64,000 bases of DNA, taken from the NCBI RefSeq assembly GCF_014066305.1, contig NW_023501083.1, positions 62,001-126,000 of the forward strand, in the 5' to 3' direction. The stretch is from Letharia columbiana. Taxonomy: Eukaryota > Ascomycota > Lecanoromycetes > Lecanorales > Parmeliaceae. Under the pieces are notes generated by a model. That model had not been told where the DNA came from, did not search any database, and saw nothing but the letters and a program-made list of their open reading frames with translations. How positions within the stretch are numbered: position 1 is the first letter of the stretch; each line of letters begins with the position of its first letter. Of the stretch, positions 44,160 to 58,714 are shown in pieces. Both the position numbers and the translations under genes were made by a program.

Positions 44160-47100
44160 TAGAGGATATTTATGAGGATAACTAAATAAAATAATTAGAA
44201 GAAATTCTTTTAGCTATATATCGCCGGCTATAAGACCTCCGCGAAGATTATTTTAGATAATTAATCCTTAATAATAGTAGCTAATAATAATAATTTAAAG
44301 ATATAATACCCGAGATATTAATAACGAATAGGTATAAATCCCTTAAAAGAGCTCTAAAAGTTTCGGTAACGATAGCGGCAATAGCGCTAAAGAAATAGCT
44401 ATTTTAATATAAAATAAAGAGTTTATAGAGTATTAAGCTTAATATAATAGCTCGATAAGCGACTTAAATCGATTACTTATAGTATAAGAATTAATAAAAT
44501 AGCTCCCCTAAAGTAGATGGCTTCTCTATATTAAGATTATTAAGTTATAATTATAGGCGATATTTTAACTTAATAAATCGATGAAAACTCTTAAACTTAT
44601 TCTTATAGAGAGTTTTAGTAAGATTATCGACTACCTATTAATCGATAAAGATATAATTTAAAGCGATATTCTTAGCGATAACTTATTTCTATATATAATA
44701 ATATTAAATATTAATATATTTAATATAAATATAAAATTAGAAGTTCTTAGCTAATATTATAGCGCCTTAATTATTATAAAAGATAACTATCACTTACGCT
44801 TATTTATCGCTAAAATTAAGCTAATTTAAAAGATTATATAGCTAAACTACTTCTTTAATAGCTTATATTTAATTAATATATTTAATCTTATAAGTCGAGA
44901 GTATTATAATAAATTATCGCTTTAATAATTAATTAATAATCTCGCTATTAATATTAAATATATATCTAGATATAAAGCGATAGATATCTTAATTATCGAC
45001 TTAATTAGCGTCGATATAGCCGTTTAAAAATTTTAGATCTCCTCTAAAAACGAGTTAATAATCGACGATTTATTTAAGATAGCGAAAGATTTACTTAACC
45101 GCTTTTTAATAGACTTCGTTAGAGTTTAAACTATATCGAGATATTATCGAGACCACAAATATAATATCTAGTCTTATATTAAGTATTGCGTATATTAATA
45201 ATTCTATTATTAACTAGTACTCGATATAAAAGACTTTAAAGACTTAAAAGTTCTCTTTAAATATCTAATATCTTTCGATATTTATAAAAGTAGATATATC
45301 TTTAAATTTCTATATACTATATTTAATAAAAAACTTTTTAATATATTCTATCTAATCGAGTTAAATAATATAATTAATATAATTTCTAATAATAATTATA
45401 TCTAGATAATAGATATATAGCTCTAAGTTAATTATTTCGAAGTAACTACTAAACTTATCTTTAATACTCTAAATTTCTATTTTATCGAGATTAATTAAGA
45501 GAATATTATTTATATAAATTATAATAATTATAATATTATTAATAAAGATTAAGAAATTAGCCGTAATAAGCTTAAAGCTTAATTTTTTTAGATATACGAA
45601 GAGGGTATTATATTAGATTCTTAAGGATTGCTTTAAATTATATAGCGCCTTCTTTAGCTTATATATCTTATACTTGCTATTAATCTTAAAGTCTATAGAC
45701 TATATTATATAGATAATTTTCTTTATATTATTATAGAGAAAAGCGATTTTAATATTTATTTACTTTAGTTTTTAATCGAGGGTTATCGTTAAAGTAAAGA
45801 TCGCTTTATAACTTATAGACTTAATTACGAAGATGAAAGTCTTATTAAAATCTACGCCTTCACGCTATTTAAAATTACGAATTATTTATCGAGCTTTATA
45901 TTATATAATCTCTTTAATAAAGCCTCGCTTAAGTTTATAGACTTATTTACCGCTTAGGGTATATATATTTAAGAGTAGATTTACTAAGATTTAAGTACTA
46001 TTAACTATAAAAGAATTAATTTCTTTTTATATAATAAGTTTCTATTTTATTTTCTAATATTTATTTATTATTATCTCTCGATATATTTAAGATTTAAATA
46101 GCTTAAAAGCGTTAGCTTTAATTAAAAGGGCGAGTAGGTTTAGCGAAAGATCGCGATAAGCTCTAAAAACTTTATATCGTCTAAATTATTTTAAGAGAGA
46201 TTATCGATTAATTATAAATCTAGTTATAGATCTTATTAAGGCTTATAGAGCTATCGAAGTAGATCTTATAAGTGTATTTTCGCTTAGAGTTTTAAGTAAT
46301 TCTAACTCTATTCCCTCTAGATATATCTGCGAAGATATTTATAACGATATCTCTCTAATAAAAATTCGTATAATAGTAATAAATTCTCTTTTAACGACTT
46401 TAGTTAGGGTAATTACTACTTCGATAGATATTTTCTATCTTATTCTTTTTAAGACTTTCTTCTCTAAAATTAATATTAAAGAAATAATTAATAACTCGCG
46501 TATAGCCTTTTATAGCGTATTTATATAACACTTATTTCTATTCTTAAATAGATTTTAATTATTAATCTCTTTTTCTAGCGGAGTTAAGCTTAAATAAGAT
46601 TAGCTTAAAAGAGATATTATTAATCTAAATTATATTTAAATAAACTTAAATTTTATTATTTAATATTAATATATAATAAAATTAATTAGCTTTATAATTA
46701 ACTAAGCGCCTCTTATAAATATAATTCTTATATTTAATTTAATCGATATTTAATAGATATATTTAATAGAAATTAATTTATTCGATAATTCGAAGATATA
46801 AAATATTAGATAAATAGTTTATAAAGGCCTTATAAGGAATAACGTTTTTTCTTGATATCGATTATAGATTATGTAGGTAATTAGAAGCCTACGCGAATTT
46901 CGATTAATATTTTTATAATAGTCTACTCTCTTTAAGTATAGCGCTAGCTTTACGTTATATCGTTTAATTAAGATATTTAAATTTATTATTTATTTAGAAG
47001 TTATTAGATATAATATCTTCTTAGATAATTTCTTTAATAAGTCGAAAAGTATATATATTATAATTATTATACTCGAAATTATAATTACTACGAAATCTAA

Positions 47101-49560
47101 TATAAATATAATTTTTATATTCGACTTAATTTAGAAAAGACTTAAACGCCGCGAGAATTATAAGATTATTCTTATTAGAAAGTAAGAATATAGCGAAATA
47201 AAGCGTTTTATCGTTTAGAAAGGTTATTATTTATTTATAATTATTATAAGAAATAGAGAAAGACTTTTAAAGATTACTATAAATTAGATTATTCTCTTAG
47301 CGATCTAATATTATATAATACTTATATAATTCGACTTTTATATTAGTAATATTATATAATTCGTATATATCTCTAAAGAATAAAATAAATAAATTTATTT
47401 CGATATATATTTTAATTAATTTCTTTAGATTTTAATACTCTAAGTAGCTATAACGAGCGTGCTATATATATAAGATTTTCTTATTAATTTAAGAATCTAA
47501 GATATTAGCGAATAAGAATAAGAATTTAGATTTAGATATAGATATAGATATAATAAACTTATTATAGATAGAGATATCTTTATTAATAACTATTAAGTAT
47601 ATAAGAGTCTCTATTTATACATTTAGCGTATAAAGATAATTACGCTAACGTCTAAAAATAATACTATATTTTTTTACTCTAATATTTTTAAATATAAGCT
47701 AAAGCGAATAGTTTTAATCTTTAAGTTACTCTTAAGAAATTAGATTAAAATTACTATTAAAGATATATTAGATATCTTTTATATATAGAGTTCGTTTATT
47801 CTTAAGACTCTTATATTTAAGCTTAATACGCTTAAAGCTAATAGCTATAACTAAGCTATTAACTTTATTAATTAAATAATATAATTTAAATAAGATAAAG
47901 ATTCGAAAGGTTAAGAAGTTATAAGTAATATACTAAGTATAAATATTATTAATAAATCATAAATACGATAATATAATGATTATAAATATCGAAGAAGTTT
48001 AAGCTATAGTCTTTAGGCCCTTTTTAGTAGAGGAATAATAAATTTAATTCTATAAGGATTAAGAATTGGCGATAAGGTATATAGTATTCTTTAAGTTGGA
48101 GTTAATATATATTATGAAACTATATATTATCGCTAGCTAAGTATATATAACGATAATCTTAATACTATTAAACTAGCGATCGATAGTAGATTTATTATTT
48201 TAAGTATTTTTATCTTTATTACTCGAGTTAGAGGAATTATTATTATTACCCCCCTTATCGTTATCTTTATTACTACGATTACTACGGCCTTCGCGACCGC
48301 CGCGATTTCCCCTATTATTATTATTATTTTATTTCTTAAATTCGAGATATAAAGTAATATATTCGATATCGTTATATTAGTTCTTTTTATAATAATTATA
48401 ATACTTATAAGTTTAAATATAAGTATAAGAGTTATTAATATAGGCTTCTTATTAAATTCTATACTCGATAGTTTCGCTAATAATAATTAATGTAATAACG
48501 CTCTGCGAATTATATATAAAAGAGTTATTAATTAATATAGTTAGTATATAGACTTTAATATTAATTAAATTAATAAGATTAATTATAATATTAATAAATC
48601 GAGTAATCGCGTAATTTAGATTAAATTTTACGATATCGTCGTCTTTAAAGATGTTATAATTTTAATTATATTATTTATAATACGAATTATATAGAGAATC
48701 TAAGCTTAAGTAAAAGCGATAAATCTTTTAATTCTTATTAAACTTTAGCTTTAAGAATAAGTTATTAAACTCGTTTAGAATCTCTATAAATCTATCGATA
48801 TAGAATTAGAAGTCGTTATTACACTTTATAAAAGTAATGTTATTTATTTTTCTAAATATAAAATTAAGAATACTTAAGTCTTAAGATTTAAATTTATTTA
48901 AAGTCTTCTAAACTTCTTTAGCGTTAATCTTATTCTTAATCTTAAAACGCGAGTTTTTTTTATAGCGCGATTTTAGTATAATATAGATTTAATTTTACGC
49001 TTATAATTAGCTATCGATTTAAATCTTAATAATAATAATATTAATAATTAACTTTATATAATCTTTTTCGATATAACGTTATAATCTAAATAGCTTTAAT
49101 TTATTCTTAAATTATTACTTTTAAATTTAATAGTTAGAGATATTTTTAAGCTTATTAATATTATTAAGACGATTTAAAAAGATTAAGATTTTAAATTTCT
49201 TAAAAGATATAATACTTAAAGGCTTAATAAGCTCTCTTTATTAGAGAATAAGTTAAATAAGCTAGATAAACTCACTCTATTAAAGCCTAAGTTTAAAAAT
49301 AAAGCTTATATATTAATAAGGCTTAGAGAAGTAGTTAAGATAAATGATATCGACGAAATCGAACGCGTTTAAAGATTAAAGAGATCTTTATTAAAGATTA
49401 GCTCTAATAGAGACTTAGAGGTTAATTACTCTAATATTAAATTAAAATCGATAAGAGAGCTTAATATATACTTACTCTCGCTATTAGAATATTTCTTATA
49501 GTATATTAGAGATTTAAGCGTATAAAAGAAATCTCGCTAAGCTTTAAGATTAGCTTAATA
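44160..49560 (-). pseudogene. Copia-A inner gag-pol, RIPed
   Basis: Minus-strand coding order. A gag zinc knuckle of the CX2CX4HX4C type lies at 48359-48400: the observed YNYYKKNQYNDIEY has tyrosine at each ligand place, exactly what RIP makes of TGT and CAT codons. A basic, Gly/Arg/Asn-rich tail with RGNRGGREGRSNR follows. Integrase and reverse transcriptase lie further along; IYINNILLINLDKIE (box at 45502-45519) is the Copia YVDD box with both D codons turned to N. RNase H would be about 44900-44170. Numerous stops; not functional. Family assignment rests on the PBS, the knuckle and the YVDD context. Confidence 0.65.
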
Positions 49561-50545
49561 TAGCTTAAATCTTTATTTATAAAGAATCGTTATCTATTAA
49601 TACTCGAAATAGCGAATAATATTCTATTAGAAAATTAAATAATTAATAAATAATAAAGATATTAAAATAATTTAAGAACGTTATAATAATAGAGTCTACC
49701 TCTTATACGTAGATATAATACTATATTACTAGAGTTATATTAGCTATCAAGATAGCTAAAAGCTTTATTTATCTTCTCTAAAATTAATTTAATTAAAATT
49801 CGAGATCGAGACTAAGATCGATTGTAAGGTTATTTACTTACTATCGAGATATTTTACCTCTAAAATAAATACTTACGCCGAGGCTTCTTTATAACGATAG
49901 AGATTTCTTTCTTCTTTCGCTTTTAAGACTAGAATTCTTATTCTTTTAATTAATATATCTCTATTAATAATAGTTAAGAACTACGTAGTTAGCGTTAAAG
50001 CTAAAATTATTTCTTTTTAGATTATACTTCTCTTAATAATAACTAAGATAATTAATTTTCAGCCTCTATTACGAATATTTTATAATTAAATAAATTTAAA
50101 ATCTAGATACTCGCTATTAAATTCTTTAATATTTATAATATATAAATAAAGACGTATTATTTCTTTATTTAGCGTATTCTATATAGAAAAGCTAGTAATA
50201 TTCTAAAGATCTTAATAATAATATAATTTAATTAATCGTATAGCGGCTTTAATAATCTCGACTAGATATAATATATCTTAGCTCGCTTTATATTATCTTT
50301 AATAGAAAGTAAAAGCGCTTAAGCGATAGCCTCTAACTTCTAAATTATAGATAAATTATAATTATTTAAATCTAAAACGATTATTTTAAAATAGAAGTTT
50401 TCTATATTAAAAAGATTAATAAAGTCTTTTATAATTATAATTATCTTTATTATAATAGATATAAATATCTAAAAATAATTATAGCTATAGCGATAGATTA
50501 TATTATTATTAAAATAGTTATTAAGTATAGCTTAAGCTTATAATC

Positions 50546-50697
50546 TATTAAAATATAAAGATAGAACACTTAGTTATATTAACTATAGAGTTCTATAAAA
50601 GAAAAGAGTGACTTAATATGGGCGTACTAAGATATATTACATAACGTAGTTATATAACCGCCAAGACGCTAAGAGTTACATAATCCGAATCTCAATA
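50546..50697 (-). repeat. Copia-A inner 5' LTR
   Basis: 152 bp. The PBS on the minus strand (GATTATAAGCTTAAGC, reverse of 50530-50545) follows it directly. Confidence 0.8.
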
Positions 50698-51065
50698 GAA
50701 TAGCTAAAGTGAGTTTAGCGTCGGGTGATTAAAGTGAAATTTAAGCTAGATAGTTAAAGTAAGTTTTAGCGCCGGGTAACTAAAGTAAAGTTTAAGCTAA
50801 GTAGTTAAAGTAAGTTTAGCGTTAAGTAATTAAAGTAAAGTTTAAGTCGAGTAATTAAAGTAAGTTTAGCGCCGGGTGGTTAAAGTAAAAAGTCGAAATC
50901 TAAAAACGACTATATTAAATCCTAAATTCCACTTTTTATCAAAAAACGGTTTTTTGGAAATTTTATTTTTAGGCCATCTGGTGCACACCAAAAATTAATT
51001 AATTTAAGATCGAAGGATATTCGTGAGGATAACTGAATGAAATAATTGGAAGAAATTCTCTGTCT
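50698..51065. repeat. Continuation of Copia-A 3' tail, with an un-RIPed patch
   Basis: 50698-50893 repeats the TTAAAGTAAG.TTTAGC(G)CCGGGT units. 50930-51060 is a patch with normal CA/TG (for example CCATCTGGTGCACACC) that matches 44070-44165 in the inner copy. Confidence 0.7.
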
Positions 51066-54000
51066 TATATATTATGACCGGCTATAAAACTCCTACGAAG
51101 TCGTTTTAGATATCTAATTTTTTAATAATAGTAATTAATAATAATAGTAATATAGATAAGAGTACTTCGAAAGAGCTTTAAAGATTTAATAGCGATAGCG
51201 ATAATAGCGCTAAAGAAATAGCTATTTTGATATAAAATGGCGAGTTCGTAGAGTATTAAGCTTAAGGCTCGGCGAGTAACTCGAGTAAATTACTCGAATT
51301 GCGGGAATTAATGAAATAGCTTCTCTAGATAGATAATACTATAAACGATGTTTTAGTTTAATTAGTATATAAAACTTCTTAAATTTATTCTTAAATAGTA
51401 TCTTAGTAAGTTTATTAGCTATTTATTATTCGATAAGAATATACTTAAAAGTAACGATATTAATAATAACTTATTCTCGTATATAATAATATTAAATATT
51501 AATATACTTAGTACGCGTATAAAATTAAGAATTTTTAATAAGGGTTATAGTATCTTAATTATCGTAGTAGATAATAATAGTCTATATATATTTAGCGCTA
51601 AGATTAAATTAATTAAGAAGTTTATATAGTTAAACTATCTTCTTAATAGCTTATATTTAATTAATATATTTAATCTTATAAAAAAATAGCGCTATAATAA
51701 ACTATCGTTTCGATAATTAACTAATAATAATATTATTTATATTAAAGATGTAATTAGAAATAGAATATCGAGTATTTTAATTACTTATTTAATCCGCGTT
51801 TATATAATTAATAAGTAATTTTAGATCTTCTCTAAATATTAATTACTAGTTCTTAATATCGTTTAGATATCGAAAGATACGCTTAATAGCCTTTTAATAA
51901 GATTTATCGAAGTTTAAGATATATCTAGAGATTATTAAGACGGCGAATATAATATTAAGTTGAGTATTTAGTATTATATATATAAATAATCTTATAACTA
52001 ACTAATAGATATAGCGAAATTAATCGATAGAAGTAAAATCATCTTTAGCGATATAGAATTTATCGTTATTAATAAGAGTAGGCGATAGTATAGAGCTTAA
52101 TATATTATATTTCTCTAGAAACTTCTTAATATAGCCTTTTTAGCTAAGGCGTAGAATTCGATTAGTATAGTCTTTAATAATTATTATATTAAGATAATAG
52201 GTATAAGATCTTAAATTAATTATTTCGAACTTCTTATTAAGCTTATTCTTAATACTCTATATCTTAATTTTATCGAAATTAGCGAGTAGAATATTATTTA
52301 CGTAAATAGCGATAATAATAATATTATTAGTAAATATAGAGAGATTAATAGTAATAAGTTTAAAATTTAATTTTTTTAAATAGGTTATAAGGGTATTATA
52401 TTAAACTTTAGAGGATTACTTTAGATCGTAAAATGCCTTAATAAGCTTATATATCTTATTCTTTTAGTCTTTAGTCTTAAAGCTAATAAGCTAAATAATA
52501 TAAATTATCTTCTTAATATCGCTATATAGAAAGACGATTTTAACGTTTATTTATTTAAGCTCTCAATTTAAGATAGCTATTAATATAAAGATTACTTTAT
52601 AGTTTATAGACTTAATAATAGAGGCGAAGATTTTATTAAAGTCGATCTCTTCTTATTATTTAAAGCCGCGAATAATCTAGCGAGCTTTATATTATATAAT
52701 CTCCTTTACGAGACTACGCTTAAGCTTATAAATCTATTAATCTCTTAAGATATACGTATTTAATAAAAGATTTATTAGAGTTTAAATCTTATTAATAATA
52801 AGCGAGTCGACTTTTTCTCTTATAATAATTTCTTAATATATCTTATAATAAGAGTTTAATATAACTTTCTTATAAGTTCGAGATTTATAGAATTCGAAAG
52901 AAAAGGCTTTTATTAATAGCGCTAGGGGATCTAAAGAGAGTTTTCTATATACTCTTAAGGTATCGAATAAGCGACTTATCGCTAAAATCGAATTATAACT
53001 ATTTATAAAGCGAGTAATAAATCTAGAAAGCGCCGTCGTAGGGGCTATAGAGAGTGTTTACTTTTCTAAAAATCTTAAGTTAGCTAAGGCTATTAGCTAA
53101 GCCCTTTTAAAAACTTAAATAAAATTAAATAAGTTATTAACTTTATCTTTAACGGAAGTTACTTATCTCTTTTAGCGATTCTCTCTTAAAACTATAGATA
53201 AAAAGGGAAGATAATCCTCGAGATAATTAATAGTTTCGATAAGCCGGCGACCGTTATAATAAGCTATCATTTTAATATTATCGCGTATATTCTTCTTTAA
53301 AATAAAGGATATAAGCTTAGAAGGGACGTTATTAAATTACTTAATATTCGAGACGATAGCGATCTCGCCGCTACTTAAGAGTATACGATAGAAATAACCT
53401 TAATAGTTTATAAATTATTCCTTAATTGTATAGTCTTAATACTTCTTTTAATTAGTAGCTTTAAATATAGTCTAATAAAAGTCTATTTATCTAATAATAC
53501 GTAGATAAGAAATATTAGAAAGAAAATCGATATAAGTTTTAAAAGAAGTAATATCTCGCTCGATTACGAGTTAGCGATTACGTAAATAATTTCTAATACG
53601 AATAAACTCGATCTAATACTTCTATAATAAGTCGCTCTTCTTAAATATAGCGCTAGCTTTACGCTAAATAATAGCGTTTAATTATTTAAACTTATTATTT
53701 ATTTAGAGATTCCTCGATATAATATCTTCTTAGACGATTTCCCTAAATAGACGAAAAGCTTTTATTTTATAGTTCTAATATTTTATATTATAATTAGAGC
53801 GAAGGCGAGTATAACGATAATCGTTATATTTTATATTATCGAGAAAGAGCTTAAATATAATAAGAATAAACTCATTAGACTTATTTAATAGAAGATAGAT
53901 ATCGAAGTATAGAGTGAAATTATTTAGAAAGATAATTATAAATATATAGTTGTTATAGAAAGCGTTAAACGATCTCTAGAGATCAATATAAATTAAGTTA

Positions 54001-56720
54001 TTCTCTTATTTTTCGAAGATAATATAGCGTTTATAGAGCTCTATTTTAAAACTAGCTACGAAGTATAACTCGTAAATATCGTTAAAAGAAGATTTAAAAA
54101 GATTTATTCCGATATATATTTTAGCTATCTTCTTAACGTTCTAAGTATCTAAATAACTTATATAAGTATATTATATACGTAGAGTCTTCTTATAAATTTA
54201 AGACTCTTACTAATTAGAGGGCTTTATAGACTCGATAGAGAATTTATTATAAGCGAGAATTTCTTTATTAATAACGGCTAAGGCTAGAGAGGTATCTTTT
54301 TAAGTATTAAGCGTATAAAGGCGACTTTAAATACGTTTAAAGAAAAACTACTATTTTCCTATAAAAAGATCGTCGAAAATAAAAGAAAGCGAGTATTATT
54401 ACTTCTTTAATTATCCCTCGAAAATAAGATTAAAGTCGTATTTAGGTATATATTAGATATTATTAAGAGTTTAAATACGCTTAATACTTTTTATCTTATA
54501 TTTAAGATTAATATTATTAAAGTCGAAAATTATATAACTATCGCCGACGAGTTTATTAATAAAATAAGATTCTTAAAATCTAGAGAAGATCTTAAAAATT
54601 AAGAAATTATAAGTAATATATTAAATATACGCGTAATTACGAAGTTAGAGAGAGAATATTATTACTATAATAAAAAGTATAATAATAGAAGACTCTATCT
54701 AAAGATTTAATCTTAAAAAGTTTATAGGCTTTATTACTTAACGCTTAAAAGTTAGCAATAAGCGTGATAGCGATATAAGTAATAAAGTAGCCCTATTATT
54801 AAAGACTAGATAATTATAATAGCTACTCTAACGCTAAAAGATTAATTCTTCTTCTTCTTAAGCTTCTTCGAGCTTAAATTCGATATTAATATTATCGTCT
54901 TCTTATTCACCTTTTCCACCTTAACCACTATAGTCACCATAGCCTCTATTTTTAGAGACTTAAGATTCTTCGCGTACGCGCTTACACTTTAGCTATTCGA
55001 GGTACTTCTTAATAAAATAAAAATCCTTATTATAAATAATATAATACTTATAAGTCTATATTTAGATGCGAGAGTTACTAGAATTAATATCGTTTTAAAT
55101 ACGATACTTAATTAATATAAGCGTCGTAGAAATAAAAGTATAAATACTTATTTCGATATAGATAGTTATTATATAAGTATTAAAGAACTTAGCGAAGATA
55201 GTAAGATTAGAGATAATATTAAGTTATTATATTCTAATATAAGCTAGCGTAAATTTAAAAGACTCGTTTTTATTATAAAAGTCGTAATTCTAATTATAGA
55301 TCTCGTAATACTAAGTATACTAATTATCTAGACTCTTATAAAAGTAATAAATCTTTTAATTCTCATTAATAATAAAGAGATATTTCTCGAATAAGCTATT
55401 AATCTCTTATAATAGACTTATAAATTAATTAATATAGATCTATAACTTATTTTCGTAAATAATAAGAGTAAGAGACTTTAGTCTCTAAATAATAAAATTA
55501 AAAATATCTAATCTACGGGGCTTATATTCTTTTAAATTCTTTTAAGCGATTATAGCGTTAATATAGCTTTTAATAAAATCACGCGAATTATTCTTATAGC
55601 GAGTCTTTATTATAATATAGAGTTTATAATACGCTTTAATTTATATTACGATATCTACGTCGATAATAACTTTAAGAATATCTCTTATAGATCGCTAATC
55701 GATTACGGCCCTTACGATAATCGCTAAACGAGAAATTAATTAAATAATATCGATTTTAATATAGTGCTAGAGATCTAGTAATACGAAGAAATTCTATATA
55801 TCTCGCTTTTATTTATAATAATTAAAAGCGCTCTTAAGTATAGAAATTTAATAAAATTAGCTTAAATTAGTTAAAAGCTTAATATCGATATATTTAAATA
55901 TAATACTATTTATAAAGAATTAATTTAATTTTTAGAACTTAATAAAAAAAAGCTTTAATAAAAGCTTAAATTTAAGAATAAGACCTATAATATAATAGGG
56001 CTTAATAAAATAAATAAGATAAACGGCGTCGATAAAACTAACTTCGCTCTAAACTCGAAAAGCTCTTTATTTAAAATTAACTCTAGTAATAATTTAAGAG
56101 TAAATTAACTCGATATAATAATAGAATCGATATAAGAAATTAAAGTATACTCGCTATCGATACTATTCATATCTAAAATACTTATAATTATTTAAAGCGT
56201 ATAGAGGAAATCTCGCTAAGCTCTAAGATTAGCTTAATATAACTTAAAGCGTTATTTAAAAAGGAATCTTACGTTACGATCTATAACGTAATTAATAATA
56301 TTTTAAAGAGATAGGCTTTAACTTATAGATACTAAGGGGAAATATAATATAAGTATATAATAATTTAAAGAAAGATCGTCTTTTTTTATACTTAAGGGGG
56401 AGTTTAATTAAATTTTATCTCTTATATCATTATCGCGATTATCTTAATCGCTCTCTATCGTATTTACAATATAATATCTTCTACTAATTAGCTCTTCTAT
56501 CGAAGAAATTAATTAAAACTAAATACGAGATTACTCATAATTTCGCTTCGCTCGCTTATTAAAATTAACTAAAACTTCTTCGCGAGATCGCTTTATTTAT
56601 ATAAATATAGAGGATAATTACTTTTCGATTACTACGATAAAAAATAATTTCTCTTTACGTATTAATATACTTAATACGCGAGATATAAGTTATTTTTTCT
56701 TTTAGCGTTACGCCGTTATC
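51065..56720 (-). pseudogene. Copia-A outer gag-pol, RIPed
   Basis: Same order as the inner copy. The zinc-knuckle counterpart at 55008-55049 reads KYYIIYNKDFYFIKKY, again with RIP-type Tyr at the Cys and His places. The YVDD counterpart at 52290-52307 lies in AIYVNNILLANFDKI. Sequence between them would be integrase. The two copies are clearly related but differ by more than RIP alone, so they are separate lineages of one family. The frame is broken throughout. Confidence 0.65.
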
Positions 56721-57332
56721 TTAGACTAGGTTTTAGCCCTTATTATAAAAATTATATAATGGGATATTAGAGTCTAATCGCTTATTATTAGCTTTTAATA
56801 TAGCGAAGTATAAGAATAAGAATATATTATCTCTTATCTTTAGCGTATTCTACTTAATATAGGGAAACTAGTAATATTTCAGTGGTTATAGCGGCTATAT
56901 AACGAAAAAGTATAAGCGTATAATACTCTATTACGACGTATAATAACTTCGATATTACACGATTAAGTGCGGTATACCTCGGCTCGCCTTAAATTATCTT
57001 ATATAAAAGGCGATAAGAAAGTTTATACGCTAAATTATTAATATAATATATTAATATATTAATAATTTCGATATAGCCCCTCTTACTCGCTACTTCTACT
57101 CTTTTAATTAAAAGCGTATTCGGCGTATATCGTCTAGCCTAAATAATTATCTTAAAGTAGGAAATATCTATATTATGAAGGTTAATAAAAGAGGTTCTCC
57201 GCGGTTATAACTACTATTATTTAATAAATATTAATATAATAAATATACTAAAAGTAGTCGTAATTACGATAGATAGTAGATAGGTTATAAAATAACTAAA
57301 ATAGTTATCGAGTAAAGCCTAGGCTTATAATC

Positions 57333-57483
57333 TATTAAAATATAAGGTAGAATACTTAGTTATATTAATTAGAGAGTTCTATAAAAGGAAAGAGCGACTA
57401 GATACGAACACACTAAGGCGTATCACGTGACTATATCACGTGATCGCCAAGACGCCAAGAGTCACGTGATCCGAATTCCAACA
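57333..57483 (-). repeat. Copia-A outer 5' LTR with three TCACGTGA boxes
   Basis: 151 bp. TCACGTGA occurs at 57423-57430, 57436-57443 and 57462-57469, plus the repeated GACGCCAAGA words. TCACGTG is the recognition core of fungal bHLH factors (Cbf1/Pho4 type), so this may be the element's promoter region. Use by such factors is inference. Confidence 0.75.
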
Positions 57484-58714
57484 ATTTATTAAAATAAAAA
57501 TAATATTTATTAAAGTAATAGCGATAGCGATTAAAGCGATAATAATATCTAATAAAGACTTTACTTTAACGCTATATTTAATACTTTAAAATAATATTAA
57601 CTTTTTTAAAAAGCTATTAATAATAAATTAAATATATATAAATTAAGCTTTTTATATAGTCTATTTACGTATTAATTTAAAGTTATTAAAAAATAAAAAA
57701 TAAATATACGATTTAATAACTATATTTTACTTTTAATATTATTATAATAATATTAAATTATTTAAATAGAAGTTTAATATATAAAGAAGATAATTTAATA
57801 ATAAAAAGAATTAATATAAAAAAGAAAGTCTTAAAGAGAAAGAAGAGGGGAAGAAAAGCTTAGATATCTATCGCGTATATTAAATTTTTAAATTACTTTA
57901 AATTATCTAGCTTAAATTAAATATTAATAAAATATTTTCTTTTTAATTTTAAAGATTTAAATTTAAGCGAATTATATTTATTAAATACTATTATCTAATA
58001 TAATCTTAACTATTTTTATAATAATTATAATTATTATTATAATTTATATAGATTAAAAAATAAAAAATCTAAAAGAGTAAATTAATAAGTAATTATTTTT
58101 ATCTAATTTAGCTAATATTAAACTATTATAACTTATTAAAGTTTTCGTATATTTTATTCTTACTTTTTTATCTTTAAATTTTATTATTTTTATAAAAATA
58201 ATTATTCTTTAAATTAAATTCTATAATAATATATTTGAAATAGTATATAATATATATTCTCTTTATTTCTAATATCGATACTTACTAGAATTAACGCACT
58301 TTTTAATAAAATAAGTTTTAATTAAAATTAAGAATAGTTTAATATTCGTAGATATTTATATAAACTCTTTAATTTTTTTATATATATTTATTAATTTATT
58401 TTTTTATAATAATTAAAATAAAAGAGATTAAGTTTAATAATTTATTATAATAAATATTAAATATTAATAATAATAGCGATGTTAAAAAGTCTTAATATAA
58501 ATTAATTAAGCGATAATTAGATTTTTAATTAAAATAAAAAGCGGAGAATAAGCTTAATTAAAATAAAAATATTAAGAAATCGCGATAGTAAATAAATATA
58601 TTTATATTTAAAGAGAAACTAATTAAAAAAGTAAAGAAAATTAATATTTTAGCTATTAATTACGCTATAATTATTAAAAAGTATAAAATTAAATATATTA
58701 ATATATTATTATTA
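57484..58714. other. Right interior of the long-LTR element
   Basis: About 1.2 kb of RIPed sequence without a recognisable motif, beginning with the second ATTTA duplication. Confidence 0.5.

Larger units (their letters stand above)
43610..50697 (-). mobile_element. Copia-A inner element, nested in the outer copy
   Basis: 7,088 bp. LTRs are 43610-43761 and 50546-50697 (152 bp each), flanked by GAATA (43605-43609 and 50698-50702). It belongs to the same family and orientation as the element it interrupts, inserted in that element's 3' tail. LTR ends are RIP-altered (TATCAAAATATG for an expected TG start, and AATA). All landmarks (polypurine tract, PBS, gag zinc knuckle, YVDD-like box) occur in the normal minus-strand order. 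Coding regions are heavily RIPed. Confidence 0.85.
43229..57483 (-). mobile_element. Copia-A outer element, minus orientation
   Basis: 151-bp LTRs lie at 43229-43379 and 57333-57483, flanked by ATTTA (43224-43228 and 57484-57488). In minus orientation the LTR starts TGTTGGAATTCGG, preceded by the polypurine tract GAAGGGGAG (reverse of 43380-43388). The PBS GATTATAAGCCTAGGC (reverse of 57317-57332) follows the 5' LTR. Without the nested copy the element is about 7.2 kb. The interior encodes gag and Copia Pol in RIPed form (about 51000-56700). The LTRs are much less RIPed than the coding part. Confidence 0.8.
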
